Origin: Pseudonocardiaceae bacterium YIM PH 21723 | GTDB taxonomy: Bacteria; Actinomycetota; Actinomycetes; Mycobacteriales; Pseudonocardiaceae | Assembly: GCA_003600225.1 (NCBI GenBank) | Contig: QZFT01000037.1 | Location: 23,860-87,859, forward strand | Direction: 5' to 3' | Length of the DNA: 64,000 nt | In this document: positions 55,903-63,977 of the stretch, in pieces | How the letters are laid out: each line of letters starts with the position of its first letter | Position numbering within the stretch: position 1 is the first letter of the stretch | Position numbers and translations under genes: made by a program | Notes under the pieces: model-generated | Databases searched by the model: none | Told to the model about the DNA's origin: nothing | The model's input: the letters and a program-made list of their open reading frames with translations, nothing else

Positions 55903-57012
55903 ATGGTGCTGCACGCCCCGGAAACAGGCCACAGCACCCTGCTGCCATCGGCCGAGCCAGTGCAGCTGATCGACGAGCACGGCGCGGTGACCCCGCACGC
56001 CGACTACGACCTGCCCTCCGAGGCAGAGCTGCTCGCCGCCTATCGCGCACTGGTCCTGGGCCGCCGGTTCGACCGGCAGGCCACCACGATGGTGAAGCAG
56101 GGCAGGCTGGCGGTGTATCCGTCGTCCAACGGCCAGGAGGCCAGCCAGGTCGGTGCGGTACTGGCCACCAGGAACGACGACTGGCTGTTCCCCACCTACC
56201 GCGACTGCGTCGCGCTGGTGACCAGGGGAGTCGATCCGGTCGGCGTGCTCACCCTGCTGCGCGGCGACTGGCACTCCGGCTACGACCCCTACGAGCAGCA
56301 CGTGGCACCGCAGTGCACGCCGCTGGCCACGCAGAGCCTGCACGGGGTCGGCCTGGCGCACGCCGCGCGGCTCAAGGGCGAGGACACCGTGGCGCTGGTG
56401 TTCATCGGCGACGGCGCCACCAGTGAGGGCGACTTCCACGAGGCGCTCAACTTCGCCGCCGTGTTCAAGGCGCCGGTCGTCTTCTTCGTGCAGAACAACG
56501 GCTTCGCCATCTCGGTGCCGCTCGACAAGCAGTCGGTGGCGCCTTCATTGGCACACAAGGCCATTGGCTATGGCATCCCGGGTAAGCGGGTGGATGGGAA
56601 CGACGTCGCCGCGGTGATCTCCGTGGTATCCGCCGCAGTCGAGCGAGCGCGGGCCGGCGAGGGCCCCACGCTGATCGAGGCGCATACGTATCGGATCGAT
56701 GCTCACACCAACGCCGACGACGCCACCCGCTACCGGGATGCCCACGACGTCGAAGCCTGGCGCGGCAAGGATCCGGTGAGCCGGATCGACGCCTATCTCC
56801 GGGGAACCGGTGCGCTGACCGAGGAACTGGCCGCCGGGTATGCGGCCGAGGCCGAAGCCGTCGCGGAGGACCTGCGCCGCAGGCTCGGCGCGGATCCGGT
56901 CACCGATCCCCGTGAACTGTTCCACCACGTCTACGCCGACCGTGAGCGGCTGGCCGACCAGGCCCGGCTGCTGGACGAGGAACTGGCGCTCGAGGAAGGA
57001 GCCGGACAGTGA
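55903..57012 (+). CDS. bkdA: Branched-chain 2-oxoacid dehydrogenase E1 alpha
   Basis: 369 residues from ATG at 55903, chosen for AAGGTGAG 4-5 bases upstream (ATG at 55885 possible). ThDP-binding motif GDGATSEGDFHEALNFAAVFKAPVVFFVQNN (~residues 165-195) and the phosphorylation-loop-like RIDAHTNADDATRYRD. Decarboxylates 2-oxoacids of Leu, Ile and Val, feeding branched fatty acid primers. Overlaps the E1 beta gene by 4 bases. A pyruvate-type substrate cannot be excluded; the Lrp neighbour favours branched-chain substrates. Confidence 0.87.
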   Translation: MVLHAPETGHSTLLPSAEPVQLIDEHGAVTPHADYDLPSEAELLAAYRALVLGRRFDRQATTMVKQGRLAVYPSSNGQEASQVGAVLATRNDDWLFPTYRDCVALVTRGVDPVGVLTLLRGDWHSGYDPYEQHVAPQCTPLATQSLHGVGLAHAARLKGEDTVALVFIGDGATSEGDFHEALNFAAVFKAPVVFFVQNNGFAISVPLDKQSVAPSLAHKAIGYGIPGKRVDGNDVAAVISVVSAAVERARAGEGPTLIEAHTYRIDAHTNADDATRYRDAHDVEAWRGKDPVSRIDAYLRGTGALTEELAAGYAAEAEAVAEDLRRRLGADPVTDPRELFHHVYADRERLADQARLLDEELALEEGAGQ

Positions 57013-58028
57013 CCACCTTGGAGTCCCGAGTGGACATTCCGGAGATCCCGCAGCAGGCCACGACCTACACGATGGCGCAGGCGCTCACCGCCGCGCTGCG
57101 CGACGCGATGGCCGCCGACGAGCGCGTGCTCATGTTCGGCGAGGACGTCGGCGCGCTGGGCGGCGTCTTCCGGGTCACCGACGGGCTGACCCGCACCTTC
57201 GGCGAGAACCGGTGCTTCGACACGCCCCTGGCGGAGGCGGGCATCGTCGGCATGGCCGTCGGCATGGCGATGAACGGATTCCGCCCGGTGGTGGAGATGC
57301 AGTTCGACGCGTTCGCGTATCCGGCGCTGGAGCAGATCATCAGCCACGTGGCCAAGATGCGGAACCGCACTCGCGGCCGCGTCGGACTGCCGATGGTCAT
57401 CCGGGTGCCGTACGCGGGCGGAATCGGCGGAGTGGAGCACCACTGCGACTCCTCCGAGGCCTACTTCGCGCACACCGCGGGCCTCACCGTGGTCAGCCCG
57501 GCCACGCCGGCCGACGCGTACAGCCTGCTGCGCGAGTCGATCGAGTACCCGGATCCGGTGATCTTCCTGGAGCCGAAGCGGCTGTACTGGAACAAGGCGG
57601 AGCTGCAGTTGCCGCTGCGCACCGAACCCCTCGGACGCGCGGTGATCCGGCGTCCCGGTACCGATGTCACGCTTATCGCCTACGGGCCCACCGTGCCGCA
57701 CGCGTTGGATGCCGCGGCCGCCGCGGAGCAGGAGGGGCGCAGCGTCGAGGTGATCGATCTGCGCAGCCTGGTGCCGTTCGACGATGCCACCGTCACCGCC
57801 AGCGTGCGACGCACCGGACGGGCCGTTGTGGTCGCCGAGGCGGCCGGATTCGCCAGTGTGGCCTCGGAAGTCGTGGCCCGGGTGACCGAGCAGTGCTTCC
57901 ACAGCCTGGAGGCTCCAGTGCGCCGGGTGACCGGATTCGACATCCCGTACCCGCCGCCGAAGTCGGAGCACCACCACCTGCCGAGCGTGGACCGCATCCT
58001 GGACGTGGTGGAGGAACTCCAGTGGTAG
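57009..58028 (+). CDS. bkdB: Branched-chain 2-oxoacid dehydrogenase E1 beta
   Basis: 339 residues, GTG at 57009 overlapping the E1 alpha stop. Typical transketolase-like beta subunit: TYTMAQALTAALRDAMAADERVLMFGEDVG with the ThDP Glu, DTPLAEAGIVGMAVGMAMNGFRPVVEMQF, RVPYAGGIGGVEHHCDSSEAYFAHTAGL, and EPKRLYW. It works as an alpha2-beta2 heterotetramer with the preceding product. Overlaps the E2 gene by 7 bases, so all three are translationally linked. Confidence 0.9.
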   Translation: MTTLESRVDIPEIPQQATTYTMAQALTAALRDAMAADERVLMFGEDVGALGGVFRVTDGLTRTFGENRCFDTPLAEAGIVGMAVGMAMNGFRPVVEMQFDAFAYPALEQIISHVAKMRNRTRGRVGLPMVIRVPYAGGIGGVEHHCDSSEAYFAHTAGLTVVSPATPADAYSLLRESIEYPDPVIFLEPKRLYWNKAELQLPLRTEPLGRAVIRRPGTDVTLIAYGPTVPHALDAAAAAEQEGRSVEVIDLRSLVPFDDATVTASVRRTGRAVVVAEAAGFASVASEVVARVTEQCFHSLEAPVRRVTGFDIPYPPPKSEHHHLPSVDRILDVVEELQW

Positions 58029-59299
58029 CCCGTGATTTCCTGCTGCCCGACCTCGGGGAAGGGCTGACCGAGGCCGAGGTGATCCGCTGGCTGGTCGAGG
58101 TCGGCCAGACCATCGAGGTCGACCAGCCGGTGGCCGAGGTGGAGACCGCCAAGGCCGCCGTGGAGGTCCCGTCTCCGTTCGGTGGCACCGTGACCGCCTT
58201 GCACGGTGAGCCCGGAACGGTGATCGCGGTCGGAACACCGCTGGTCTCCGTGCTGGAAGGCGCCAGAACAGGAGCACTTTCCATGGAATCTGCAAAGGGC
58301 GCAGATTCCATGGAAAGTGGATCCGGCAATGTGTTGGTGGGCTACGGAACCGGGGAGCGCTCCGGAGGCCGGCGCCGGGCGCGGAAGTCGAGCGCCGCGC
58401 TGGCCGTCGTCACCCGGCAAGCCCACGCCCGGCCGAGGGTGATCTCGCCGGTGGTGCGCAGGCTGGCCAAGGACGGCGGACTGGATCTGTCCACGGTGGA
58501 CGGCACCGGTCCGGAGGGGCTGATCACCCGGGCCGATGTGGAACAGGCGTTGCGGCCGGCGGAGAAGTCCCCGTTGGAGAAGTCCGCTGTGGACCGGATG
58601 CGGGGGCTCGGGGTGTTGCGCCGGGTGCCGCTGCGTGGCGTGCGGCGCGCGGTGGCGGACAAGCTGCAACGCAGCAGGCAGACCATTCCGGATGCCACCA
58701 CCTGGGTGGACGTGGACGCCACCGGATTGCTGGCCGTGCGCGAGGAACTGCGCGCGGCGGGGGAGCCGGTCGGACTGCTGGCGCTGCTGGCCCGGTTCAC
58801 CCTGGCCGGACTGGCCCGGTACCCGGAGCTGAACTCCTTTGTGGACGAACAGAGCCAGGAGATCGTGCAGTTCGACGGCGTACACCTGGGATTCGCCGCG
58901 CAGACCGACCGGGGTCTGATGGTCCCGGTGATCCGCGACGCGCACCGGCACAACACCAGTGGCCTGCACGGTGCACTGGCGAAGCTGACCGAGGCGGCGC
59001 GCACCGGATCCCTGACCCCCGCCGACCTGTCCGACGGCACCTTCACCCTGAACAACTACGGACCGTTCGGCGTGGACGGCAGTTCGGCGATCATCAACCA
59101 CCCCGAGGTGGCGATCCTCGGTATCGGCCGGATCATCGATCGGCCGTGGGTCGTCGACGGAGAGTTGTCGGTACGCAAGGTGACCCAGCTGTCGCTGGTG
59201 TTCGATCACCGGGTCTGCGACGGCGGCACCGCGGCCGGATTCCTTCGCTACGTGGCGGATTGCGTGGAGCGGCCGTACCGGCTCCTCGCAGATCTGTGA
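58022..59299 (+). CDS. bkdC: Branched-chain 2-oxoacid dehydrogenase E2 (dihydrolipoamide acyltransferase)
   Basis: 425 residues, GTG at 58022. One lipoyl domain (~3-78) with the lipoyl Lys in EVETAKAAVEVPSPFGG; linker; peripheral-subunit-binding domain (~138-178: VISPVVRRLAKDGGLDLSTVDGTGPEGLITRADVE); catalytic acyltransferase domain (~200-425) with FDHRVCDGG active site. Unusually, the linker residues 85-100 (ALSMESAKGADSMESG) are encoded by a perfect 19-bp-stem palindrome, as if a mobile palindrome had inserted in frame. The E3 gene is not in the window. Confidence 0.88.
   Translation: MVARDFLLPDLGEGLTEAEVIRWLVEVGQTIEVDQPVAEVETAKAAVEVPSPFGGTVTALHGEPGTVIAVGTPLVSVLEGARTGALSMESAKGADSMESGSGNVLVGYGTGERSGGRRRARKSSAALAVVTRQAHARPRVISPVVRRLAKDGGLDLSTVDGTGPEGLITRADVEQALRPAEKSPLEKSAVDRMRGLGVLRRVPLRGVRRAVADKLQRSRQTIPDATTWVDVDATGLLAVREELRAAGEPVGLLALLARFTLAGLARYPELNSFVDEQSQEIVQFDGVHLGFAAQTDRGLMVPVIRDAHRHNTSGLHGALAKLTEAARTGSLTPADLSDGTFTLNNYGPFGVDGSSAIINHPEVAILGIGRIIDRPWVVDGELSVRKVTQLSLVFDHRVCDGGTAAGFLRYVADCVERPYRLLADL
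58275..58319 (+). repeat. Perfect palindrome inside the E2 gene
   Basis: CACTTTCCATGGAATCTGC (58275-58293) pairs exactly with 58301-58319; spacer AAAGGGC. It is 45 bases long (a multiple of three) and in frame, and encodes linker residues between the lipoyl and subunit-binding domains. Confidence 0.9.
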
Positions 59300-59377
59300 T
59301 TCACCGCACGTTTACCTGCGCAGGGTAATCGTTCCTGCGAATGGAGCTACCTTCGGTAACCATCCGGACTCAGAATG

Positions 59378-59401
59378 AACGTTGTATTAACGGACAACGT
59401 T
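59378..59401. promoter_or_regulatory. AACGTTGT-N8-ACAACGTT inverted repeat
   Basis: Perfect 8-bp arms (59378-59385, 59394-59401) with the spacer ATTAACGG, 33 bases before the Ppx/GppA start in an AT-rich promoter-like stretch. Likely repressor site overlapping the promoter; regulator unknown. Confidence 0.6.
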
Positions 59402-59433
59402 TATCTGAGTTGGTTAGGGTGAGCCGGGGGTAG

Positions 59434-60348
59434 GTGAGACGAGTGCGTGTTGGAGTACTGGATGTCGGTTCGGTGGCAGCCAAGCTGGAGATCATCGATG
59501 TGCGAGGGCGGAAGCCGCCACGCAGCACATCGTTGGCCCGGGTGCCCACCCGCCTGGCGGAGGGCACGAGCGCGAACGGTGAGCTGGATGCTCGCTGCCT
59601 GCGCCGATTGACCGCGGCCGTCCAGCAGTGCGTGCGGATCGGTAGCCGGCACGACGTTCCCATGTGGGTCACGTATGCCACCGCCGCGGTGCGTGACGCC
59701 GCCAACGGCAGGCACGCACGCCGACTGGTGGAGGCGGAAACCGGTCTGCGCCTGGGATTCTTCACCGGCGAGCAGGAGGGCCGGTACACGTTCCGCGCCG
59801 CGCAGCGCTGGCTGGGCGGGGAACTGACCATGGTGGACATCGGCGGCGGCACCCTGGAGGTGGCCAGCGGTCACGGTCCGGAGCCGGAGAGCGTCATCTC
59901 CGCCCCGCTGGGTGCCGCTCGGCTGACCCGGCAGTTCCTGCGGATCGACCCGCCCCGGGGCAGCCAGGTGCGCCGGTTGACCGAGGTGGTGGACGGGCAG
60001 CTGGCCGAACTGCTGCGCGATGTGCCTGCCGGACAGCGGCAGTTCGCGGGTGCGGGCAAGGTGCTCAAACTGCTGGCGCAACTGTCCAATGAGGATGCCG
60101 CGCGGGAGGACCTGCTGTTGCTGGACGATCTGCGGGACTGCATCCCCCGGCTGTCCACATTGGACCGAGCGGGCCGCTGTGCGTTGCCCGGGGTCCCCCG
60201 GGCCAGGGCGGACCGGATTCTGGCCGGGGCCATCACCGCCGAGGCGCTGATGCGCAGGCTGGGCACCGACCAGCTGCGGATCTGCCCCTGGGGCCTGCGC
60301 GAGGGAGTGGCCCTGCGGGAGCACGCCCGGCACCGCACCGGTCGATAG
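59434..60348 (+). CDS. Ppx/GppA phosphatase family protein
   Basis: 304 residues, GTG at 59434 after GGGGGTAG. ASKHA fold: N-terminal phosphate loop VGVLDVGSVAAKLEI (VGS where many members have IGSNS), TYATAAVRDAANG, GEQEGRYTFRAAQ, and the second loop VDIGGGTLEVASG. It hydrolyses polyphosphate or (p)ppGpp-type pentaphosphate and affects the stringent response. Shorter than E. coli Ppx because the C-terminal HD-like domain is absent, as in actinobacterial short forms (Rv0496/Rv1026 type). An inverted repeat lies just upstream. Confidence 0.85.
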   Translation: MRRVRVGVLDVGSVAAKLEIIDVRGRKPPRSTSLARVPTRLAEGTSANGELDARCLRRLTAAVQQCVRIGSRHDVPMWVTYATAAVRDAANGRHARRLVEAETGLRLGFFTGEQEGRYTFRAAQRWLGGELTMVDIGGGTLEVASGHGPEPESVISAPLGAARLTRQFLRIDPPRGSQVRRLTEVVDGQLAELLRDVPAGQRQFAGAGKVLKLLAQLSNEDAAREDLLLLDDLRDCIPRLSTLDRAGRCALPGVPRARADRILAGAITAEALMRRLGTDQLRICPWGLREGVALREHARHRTGR

Positions 60349-60380
60349 CCGGTTCCGGCCTACGGGTCTAACCTGGGGAT

Positions 60381-61082
60381 ATGGATCACCAGGAGCTGCA
60401 GGACCGGTTCGCTTCGCTGACCACCGCGCATCTGGCCGATGCCTGCGTCCGGGCGGGGGTGGACGTGCGGACCAGTTCGATCGGACCGGTCGCCGCGGGT
60501 ATGCGCCTCGCCGGCCGGGTGCTGCCCGCCCGGCACGCCGGCAGCGTGGACGTGTTCCTGGAGGCCTTTCAGGGCGCGCAGCCGGGGGACGTCCTGGTGG
60601 TGGACGACCGGGACCGGGTCGACGAGAGCTGCGTCGGCGACCTCGTGGTGCTGGAGGCGCAGGCCGCCGGTCTGGCGGGCGTGGTGATCTGGGGCAGGCA
60701 CCGGGACACGGCGGAGATCGAGTCCATCGGGCTGCCGGTGTTCAGCCGGGGCGCCGTGCCGACCGGACCGCTCAAGGTCCGCCCGCGTGCGGCGAACGCC
60801 CTCGACAGCGCGCAGATCGACTACTGGACCGTGGGGCCGGAGAGCGTGGTGTGCGCCGACGCCGACGGGGTCGTGTTCCTGCCGGCAGATCGGCTGGCGG
60901 AGCTCTTCGACGTCGCCGAGGCCATCCGGGACACCGAGCGTGCACAGGCCGACCGGATCCGGCAGGGCGAGTCGTTGCGGGCCCAGTTGCGGTTCGCCGA
61001 GTACCTGACGGCCAGGGCGCAGAACCCCGAACTGACCTTCCGGGAGCACCTGCGCGCCATCGGCGGAGCGGTCGAGGAGTAA
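60381..61082 (+). CDS. RraA-like / 4-hydroxy-4-methyl-2-oxoglutarate aldolase family protein
   Basis: 233 residues, ATG at 60381. RraA fold with TTAHLADACVRAGVDVRTSSIGPV, GRVLPARHAGSVDVFLEAF, GDVLVVDDRDRVDESCVGDLVVLEAQAAGLAGVVIWGRHRD and a C-terminal PADRLAELFDVAEAIRDTE helix. The family's GDRx-type catalytic segment is read here as GRHRD, a variant. Role may be aldolase/decarboxylase on a small 2-oxoacid; the RNase E regulator role is unlikely outside proteobacteria. It follows the Ppx gene by 32 bases. Confidence 0.78.
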   Translation: MDHQELQDRFASLTTAHLADACVRAGVDVRTSSIGPVAAGMRLAGRVLPARHAGSVDVFLEAFQGAQPGDVLVVDDRDRVDESCVGDLVVLEAQAAGLAGVVIWGRHRDTAEIESIGLPVFSRGAVPTGPLKVRPRAANALDSAQIDYWTVGPESVVCADADGVVFLPADRLAELFDVAEAIRDTERAQADRIRQGESLRAQLRFAEYLTARAQNPELTFREHLRAIGGAVEE

Positions 61083-61549
61083 ATGTGATGCAGTCCGGCT
61101 GAGGAAAATTCCGCACGTAACCCCGGTTGTGGCGCGCTGGACAATAAGAGTGACGTAAGAGCCGATTCGTTAGGCCATATAGCGCAGTCATGATGTCGCA
61201 TAGCCGGTGTCGTGACCCTCGGTGAATTTGCCGCCGCTTCACCAGGGGTGCACCGCCGCGCCGAATGATCGTGGGATTCCCAGTCGTCCGCAACAGTCCC
61301 GCAGGTCATGTAGCGTCGAGGCTCAATACGAATAGCATTCACGTTAGCCCGATGTGGGTGGCTGATCAATTACTTAGGGTAAGGATGTTCCTGGCTTCTG
61401 CGGGGTGGGTCACAGTGTCCGGACCGAACGGTCCGCTACGGGATGGCCATCACACCTACCGGTCAGCGGGTTATTGGGGGTTGCGCGTCGGCCCGGCTAT
61501 AGCTTTGGTGGGATGCGACGTTCGAGCATTCGAGTAGATAAGCTGAGAC
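61083..61549. other. Gene-free stretch before the TetR gene
   Basis: 467 bases without a convincing gene. The only structure noted is the hairpin CGGACC-GAAC-GGTCCG (61420-61435), ~115 bases before the TetR start. AT-rich patches at ~61325-61385 could hold a promoter. Confidence 0.5.
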
Positions 61550-62200
61550 GTGGACTTTGGTGTGGCAACTCTGCTGGGCCGGCTGTTCGCGGAGGAGTCC
61601 GCGACCCGGTCCGACCGCACGGTGCAGCGCATTCTGGACGCCACCGTGGAGGAAGCGGCAACCCAGGGATTGGGTGGCCTGACCGTCGACGGCGTGGCGA
61701 AGCGGGCCGGCGTCAATCGGGTGACCATCTATCGGAGGTTCGGTGGTCGCGATCAGTTGATGGAGGCCCTGGCCGAGCGTGAGGGCCGGGCCGCGATCGC
61801 GGCGATGAGCACGGTGATGAACCAGGCTGCGGGGGCGGAAGACGGTTTCGTCTCGGCCTTCCTGGCCATGGTGCGCTTCACCCGTGGGCATCCGATCATC
61901 GCGCGGATGGCCGTCTCCGAGCCGCAGGATCTGATCGCCGTCGGCCTGGCCGAGGGCGCGCTGCTGTTGCGGATGGGTGGCGGCTTCGTCGCCGAGGGGA
62001 TTCGCAAGGCACAGGCCGAAGGGCTGGCCCTGCACGTGAATCCGGAGGAGGCGGGGGAGACCGTGGCCCGCATCTTCGCCACGTTCGTGCTGCTGCCCGG
62101 TGGCATCCTGGACCTTGAGGACGACCAGGCGCTGGAGCGCTACGTTCGGCGGACCCTGCTGCCGATGGTGATGGGCCCGTCCAGGGTCGGTGCCGCCTGA
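61550..62200 (+). CDS. TetR family regulator
   Basis: 216 residues, GTG at 61550. HTH: RILDATVEEAATQGLGGLTVDGVAKRAGVNRVTIYRRFGGRDQLMEAL (residues ~25-72). The C-terminal domain (LAMVRFTRGHPIIARMAVSEPQDLIAVGLA) is helical. No divergent partner gene, so the target is not evident. Its 3' end overlaps the convergent small membrane-protein gene by 61 bases. Confidence 0.85.
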   Translation: MDFGVATLLGRLFAEESATRSDRTVQRILDATVEEAATQGLGGLTVDGVAKRAGVNRVTIYRRFGGRDQLMEALAEREGRAAIAAMSTVMNQAAGAEDGFVSAFLAMVRFTRGHPIIARMAVSEPQDLIAVGLAEGALLLRMGGGFVAEGIRKAQAEGLALHVNPEEAGETVARIFATFVLLPGGILDLEDDQALERYVRRTLLPMVMGPSRVGAA

Positions 62201-62526
62201 GCGGTGTCCTGGCTCCACGCCGACCAGAACTCGGCCACCGAACCCGGTTCCTGGCCCTGCGAGCCGAGGGTGGCCGTCCAGCGGTCGCCGTCGTGCGTGA
62301 CCTGATCGCCCGGCCAGTACCAGGTGTCGCCGCGCCAGTCCTGGCTGCTGGTGATCAGCAGGAGTCGCCGCGGGCTCGGAATCGGCTGGTCCCTGGGTGG
62401 GGTGCGCAGCAGCCACAGCGGCCGCTGGATAGTCCGTTCGCCGGGCGCCGCGGTGAGGGTGAACGTCACCGCGAAGGTGGCGGCCGCGCACACGATCACG
62501 GCGAGCACGAACTCTCCGTTCAGCAC
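62140..62526 (-). CDS. Small membrane-anchored protein of unknown function
   Basis: 128 residues, GTG at 62526 with a strong GGGAGGGGGA site. One N-terminal membrane helix (FVLAVIVCAAATFAVTFTLTAA), then a soluble tail with aromatic-rich DWRGDTWYWPGDQVTHDGDRWTATLGSQGQEPG, which resembles a carbohydrate-binding CBM5/12-like WxxG pattern but is too short to be sure. It overlaps the tetR 3' end by 61 bases. Confidence 0.6.
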   Translation of the reverse strand: MLNGEFVLAVIVCAAATFAVTFTLTAAPGERTIQRPLWLLRTPPRDQPIPSPRRLLLITSSQDWRGDTWYWPGDQVTHDGDRWTATLGSQGQEPGSVAEFWSAWSQDTAQAAPTLDGPITIGSRVRRT

Positions 62527-62628
62527 TGATCCCCCTCCCTTCGGCTCCGGTTAGCACGATGGCCTGAACCGGCACCCTCGTGCATCCGAGGAAACCCTCG
62601 TCCTTTTGGTGGAGTGGTCTGTCGGGGT

Positions 62629-63093
62629 TGGGTCTGGGTGGTCGGCGAAAGATGGCTTTGGAGGGGGAGATGGGGGGGGGGGCCCGTCTTTGCTGCCGGG
62701 CTGTCTGGTGGGGGCACGCCCGTCTGGGTCGTCGGGGGACCGGCTTGGCGGCTTTGCGAGTGGCTGGTGGTGTTGGTGCGACTGGTGGTGTTCTTGTGGG
62801 TGAATGGGGTGGGGTTGTTCCTGGTTAAAGACGATTCTTGGGGCTGAAATCGTCTTTAACCAGGAACAATCATTTCGTCCACAGTGGACTGAAGCCCGGA
62901 TCGACGGTGCCGGCCAGATCGACAGTTCCATGATCACCACCGACCGTTACCCCGAGCACCACTGGACTTTCAGGCAGGTTCCGACCGTGATCCCCGAACA
63001 CTCCAAGTCGCCCCGAGCCAGTCCGCCCGGCAGGAAAGACCCGGGCCTCCACCGATCTCCTCCTCCAAAGCCCTCTTTCGCCGACGGCCAGAC
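62629..63093. repeat. Composite repeat C with inverted arms
   Basis: Left arm 62629-62727 (GTCGGCGAAAGATGGCTTTGGAGGGGGAG...GTGGGGGCACGCCCGTCTGG) and a shorter inverted right arm 63024-63093 (GGCAGGAAAGACCCGGG...CTCCAAAGCCCTCTTTCGCCGACGGCCAGAC). The interior differs from A and B but keeps GTCCACAGTGGAC (~62878-62890) and carries its own long palindrome. With the nitroreductase leader it fills the 785-base gap. Confidence 0.8.
62815..62869. repeat. Perfect 22-bp-stem palindrome inside repeat C
   Basis: The arm 62815-62836 (TTGTTCCTGGTTAAAGACG then ATT) pairs exactly with 62848-62869; 11-base loop CTTGGGGCTGA. It is AT-rich compared with its surroundings. Confidence 0.9.
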
Positions 63094-63205
63094 TCAACTC
63101 CACAGCGTTTATATCCAAAATGACTTCAGTGACAATTAAAACCAATCCGCCCCCCATGTGTCCTGAGCTGCGGGAAGTCGATGTCCGGACAAAGCCGCCA
63201 GGATG

Positions 63206-63247
63206 AGTGACCGGAGTCACAGTGAAGAAGTGGAATCTTCTCCACTT
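63206..63247. promoter_or_regulatory. CRP-like site and hairpin upstream of nitroreductase
   Basis: AGTGACCGGAGTCACA (63206-63221) matches GTGA-N6-TCAC of CRP-family operators. AAGTGGA-ATCTTC-TCCACTT (63228-63247) can form a hairpin just downstream. Both are within 110 bases of the nitroreductase start. Confidence 0.5.
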
Positions 63248-63311
63248 AGGTCGGGTTGGATGGTGCAGAAGCCACGAACCGGCACCAGAACGTGAAATAC
63301 AGGAGACCCCG

Positions 63312-63920
63312 ATGACCAGCGTTGACGCCCGTCACCTCGTACTCGACGAGGCCGCGCAGGACCTGCTGTTCCGCGAAGCCCGTACCGCGAACACCTTCAC
63401 CGACGAGCCGGTGAGCGACGACCAGATCAAGGCCATCTACGACCTGGTCAAGTACGCTCCCACCTCCGTGAACCAGCAGCCGCTGCGTGTCGTGCTGGTC
63501 CGCTCCGAGGACGCCCGCAAGCGCCTCGTCGGCACCCTTGCCGAGGGCAACCAGGCCAAGACCGCCGCCGCTCCGCTGGTCGCGATCCTCGCCGCCGACC
63601 ACGAGTTCCACGAGCACCTGCCGACCCAGTTCCCGCACGCCCCGGGCGTCAAGGACTGGTTCGCCGACGACGAGGTCCGCAAGGGCTCCGCGGTGCTGAA
63701 CGCCTCGCTGCAGGTCGGTTACTTCATCCTGGGCATCCGCGCCGCCGGTCTGGCCGCCGGCCCGATGACCGGTTTCGACGCCGACGCCCTGAACAAGGAG
63801 TTCTTCCCGGAGGGCAACCAGTCCGTGCTGGCCGTGGTGAACATCGGCAAGCCGGGCGAGAACGCGTGGTTCCCGCGTAGCCCGCGGCTGGACTACGAGA
63901 ACGTGGTCACCACCGTCTAA
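63312..63920 (+). CDS. Nitroreductase family protein (RutE/malonic semialdehyde reductase-like)
   Basis: 202 residues from ATG at 63312 with AGGAGA before it. FMN-dependent fold: FREARTANTFTDEPVSDDQIKAIYDLVKYAPTSVNQQPLRVVLV (compare the RutE R...YAPTSAN.QP pattern), HEHLPTQFPHAPGVKDWFAD, GYFILGIRAAGLAAGPMTGFD. RutE-type enzymes reduce malonic semialdehyde to 3-hydroxypropionate; others reduce nitro compounds or quinones. The codon use is strongly biased to C-ending codons, suggesting high expression. Confidence 0.88.
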   Translation: MTSVDARHLVLDEAAQDLLFREARTANTFTDEPVSDDQIKAIYDLVKYAPTSVNQQPLRVVLVRSEDARKRLVGTLAEGNQAKTAAAPLVAILAADHEFHEHLPTQFPHAPGVKDWFADDEVRKGSAVLNASLQVGYFILGIRAAGLAAGPMTGFDADALNKEFFPEGNQSVLAVVNIGKPGENAWFPRSPRLDYENVVTTV

Positions 63921-63939
63921 AGCGGCCTGTGGGCCGAAT

Positions 63940-63977
63940 GTCGGGCGGGGCAGGCGCATTTGCCTGCCCCGCCCGAC
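63940..63977 (+). terminator. Intrinsic terminator after nitroreductase
   Basis: GTCGGGCGGGGCAGGC (63940-63955) pairs exactly with 63962-63977, loop GCATTT, 20 bases after the stop. Confidence 0.88.

Noticed and set aside
56840..58021. Plus-strand frame fused upstream of E2
   Set aside because: It is out of frame with E1 beta and shows Arg/Pro-rich shadow composition; E2 begins at 58022.
61265..61537. 90-codon open frame upstream of the last TetR gene
   Set aside because: No ribosome site, no domain, and random-looking composition.
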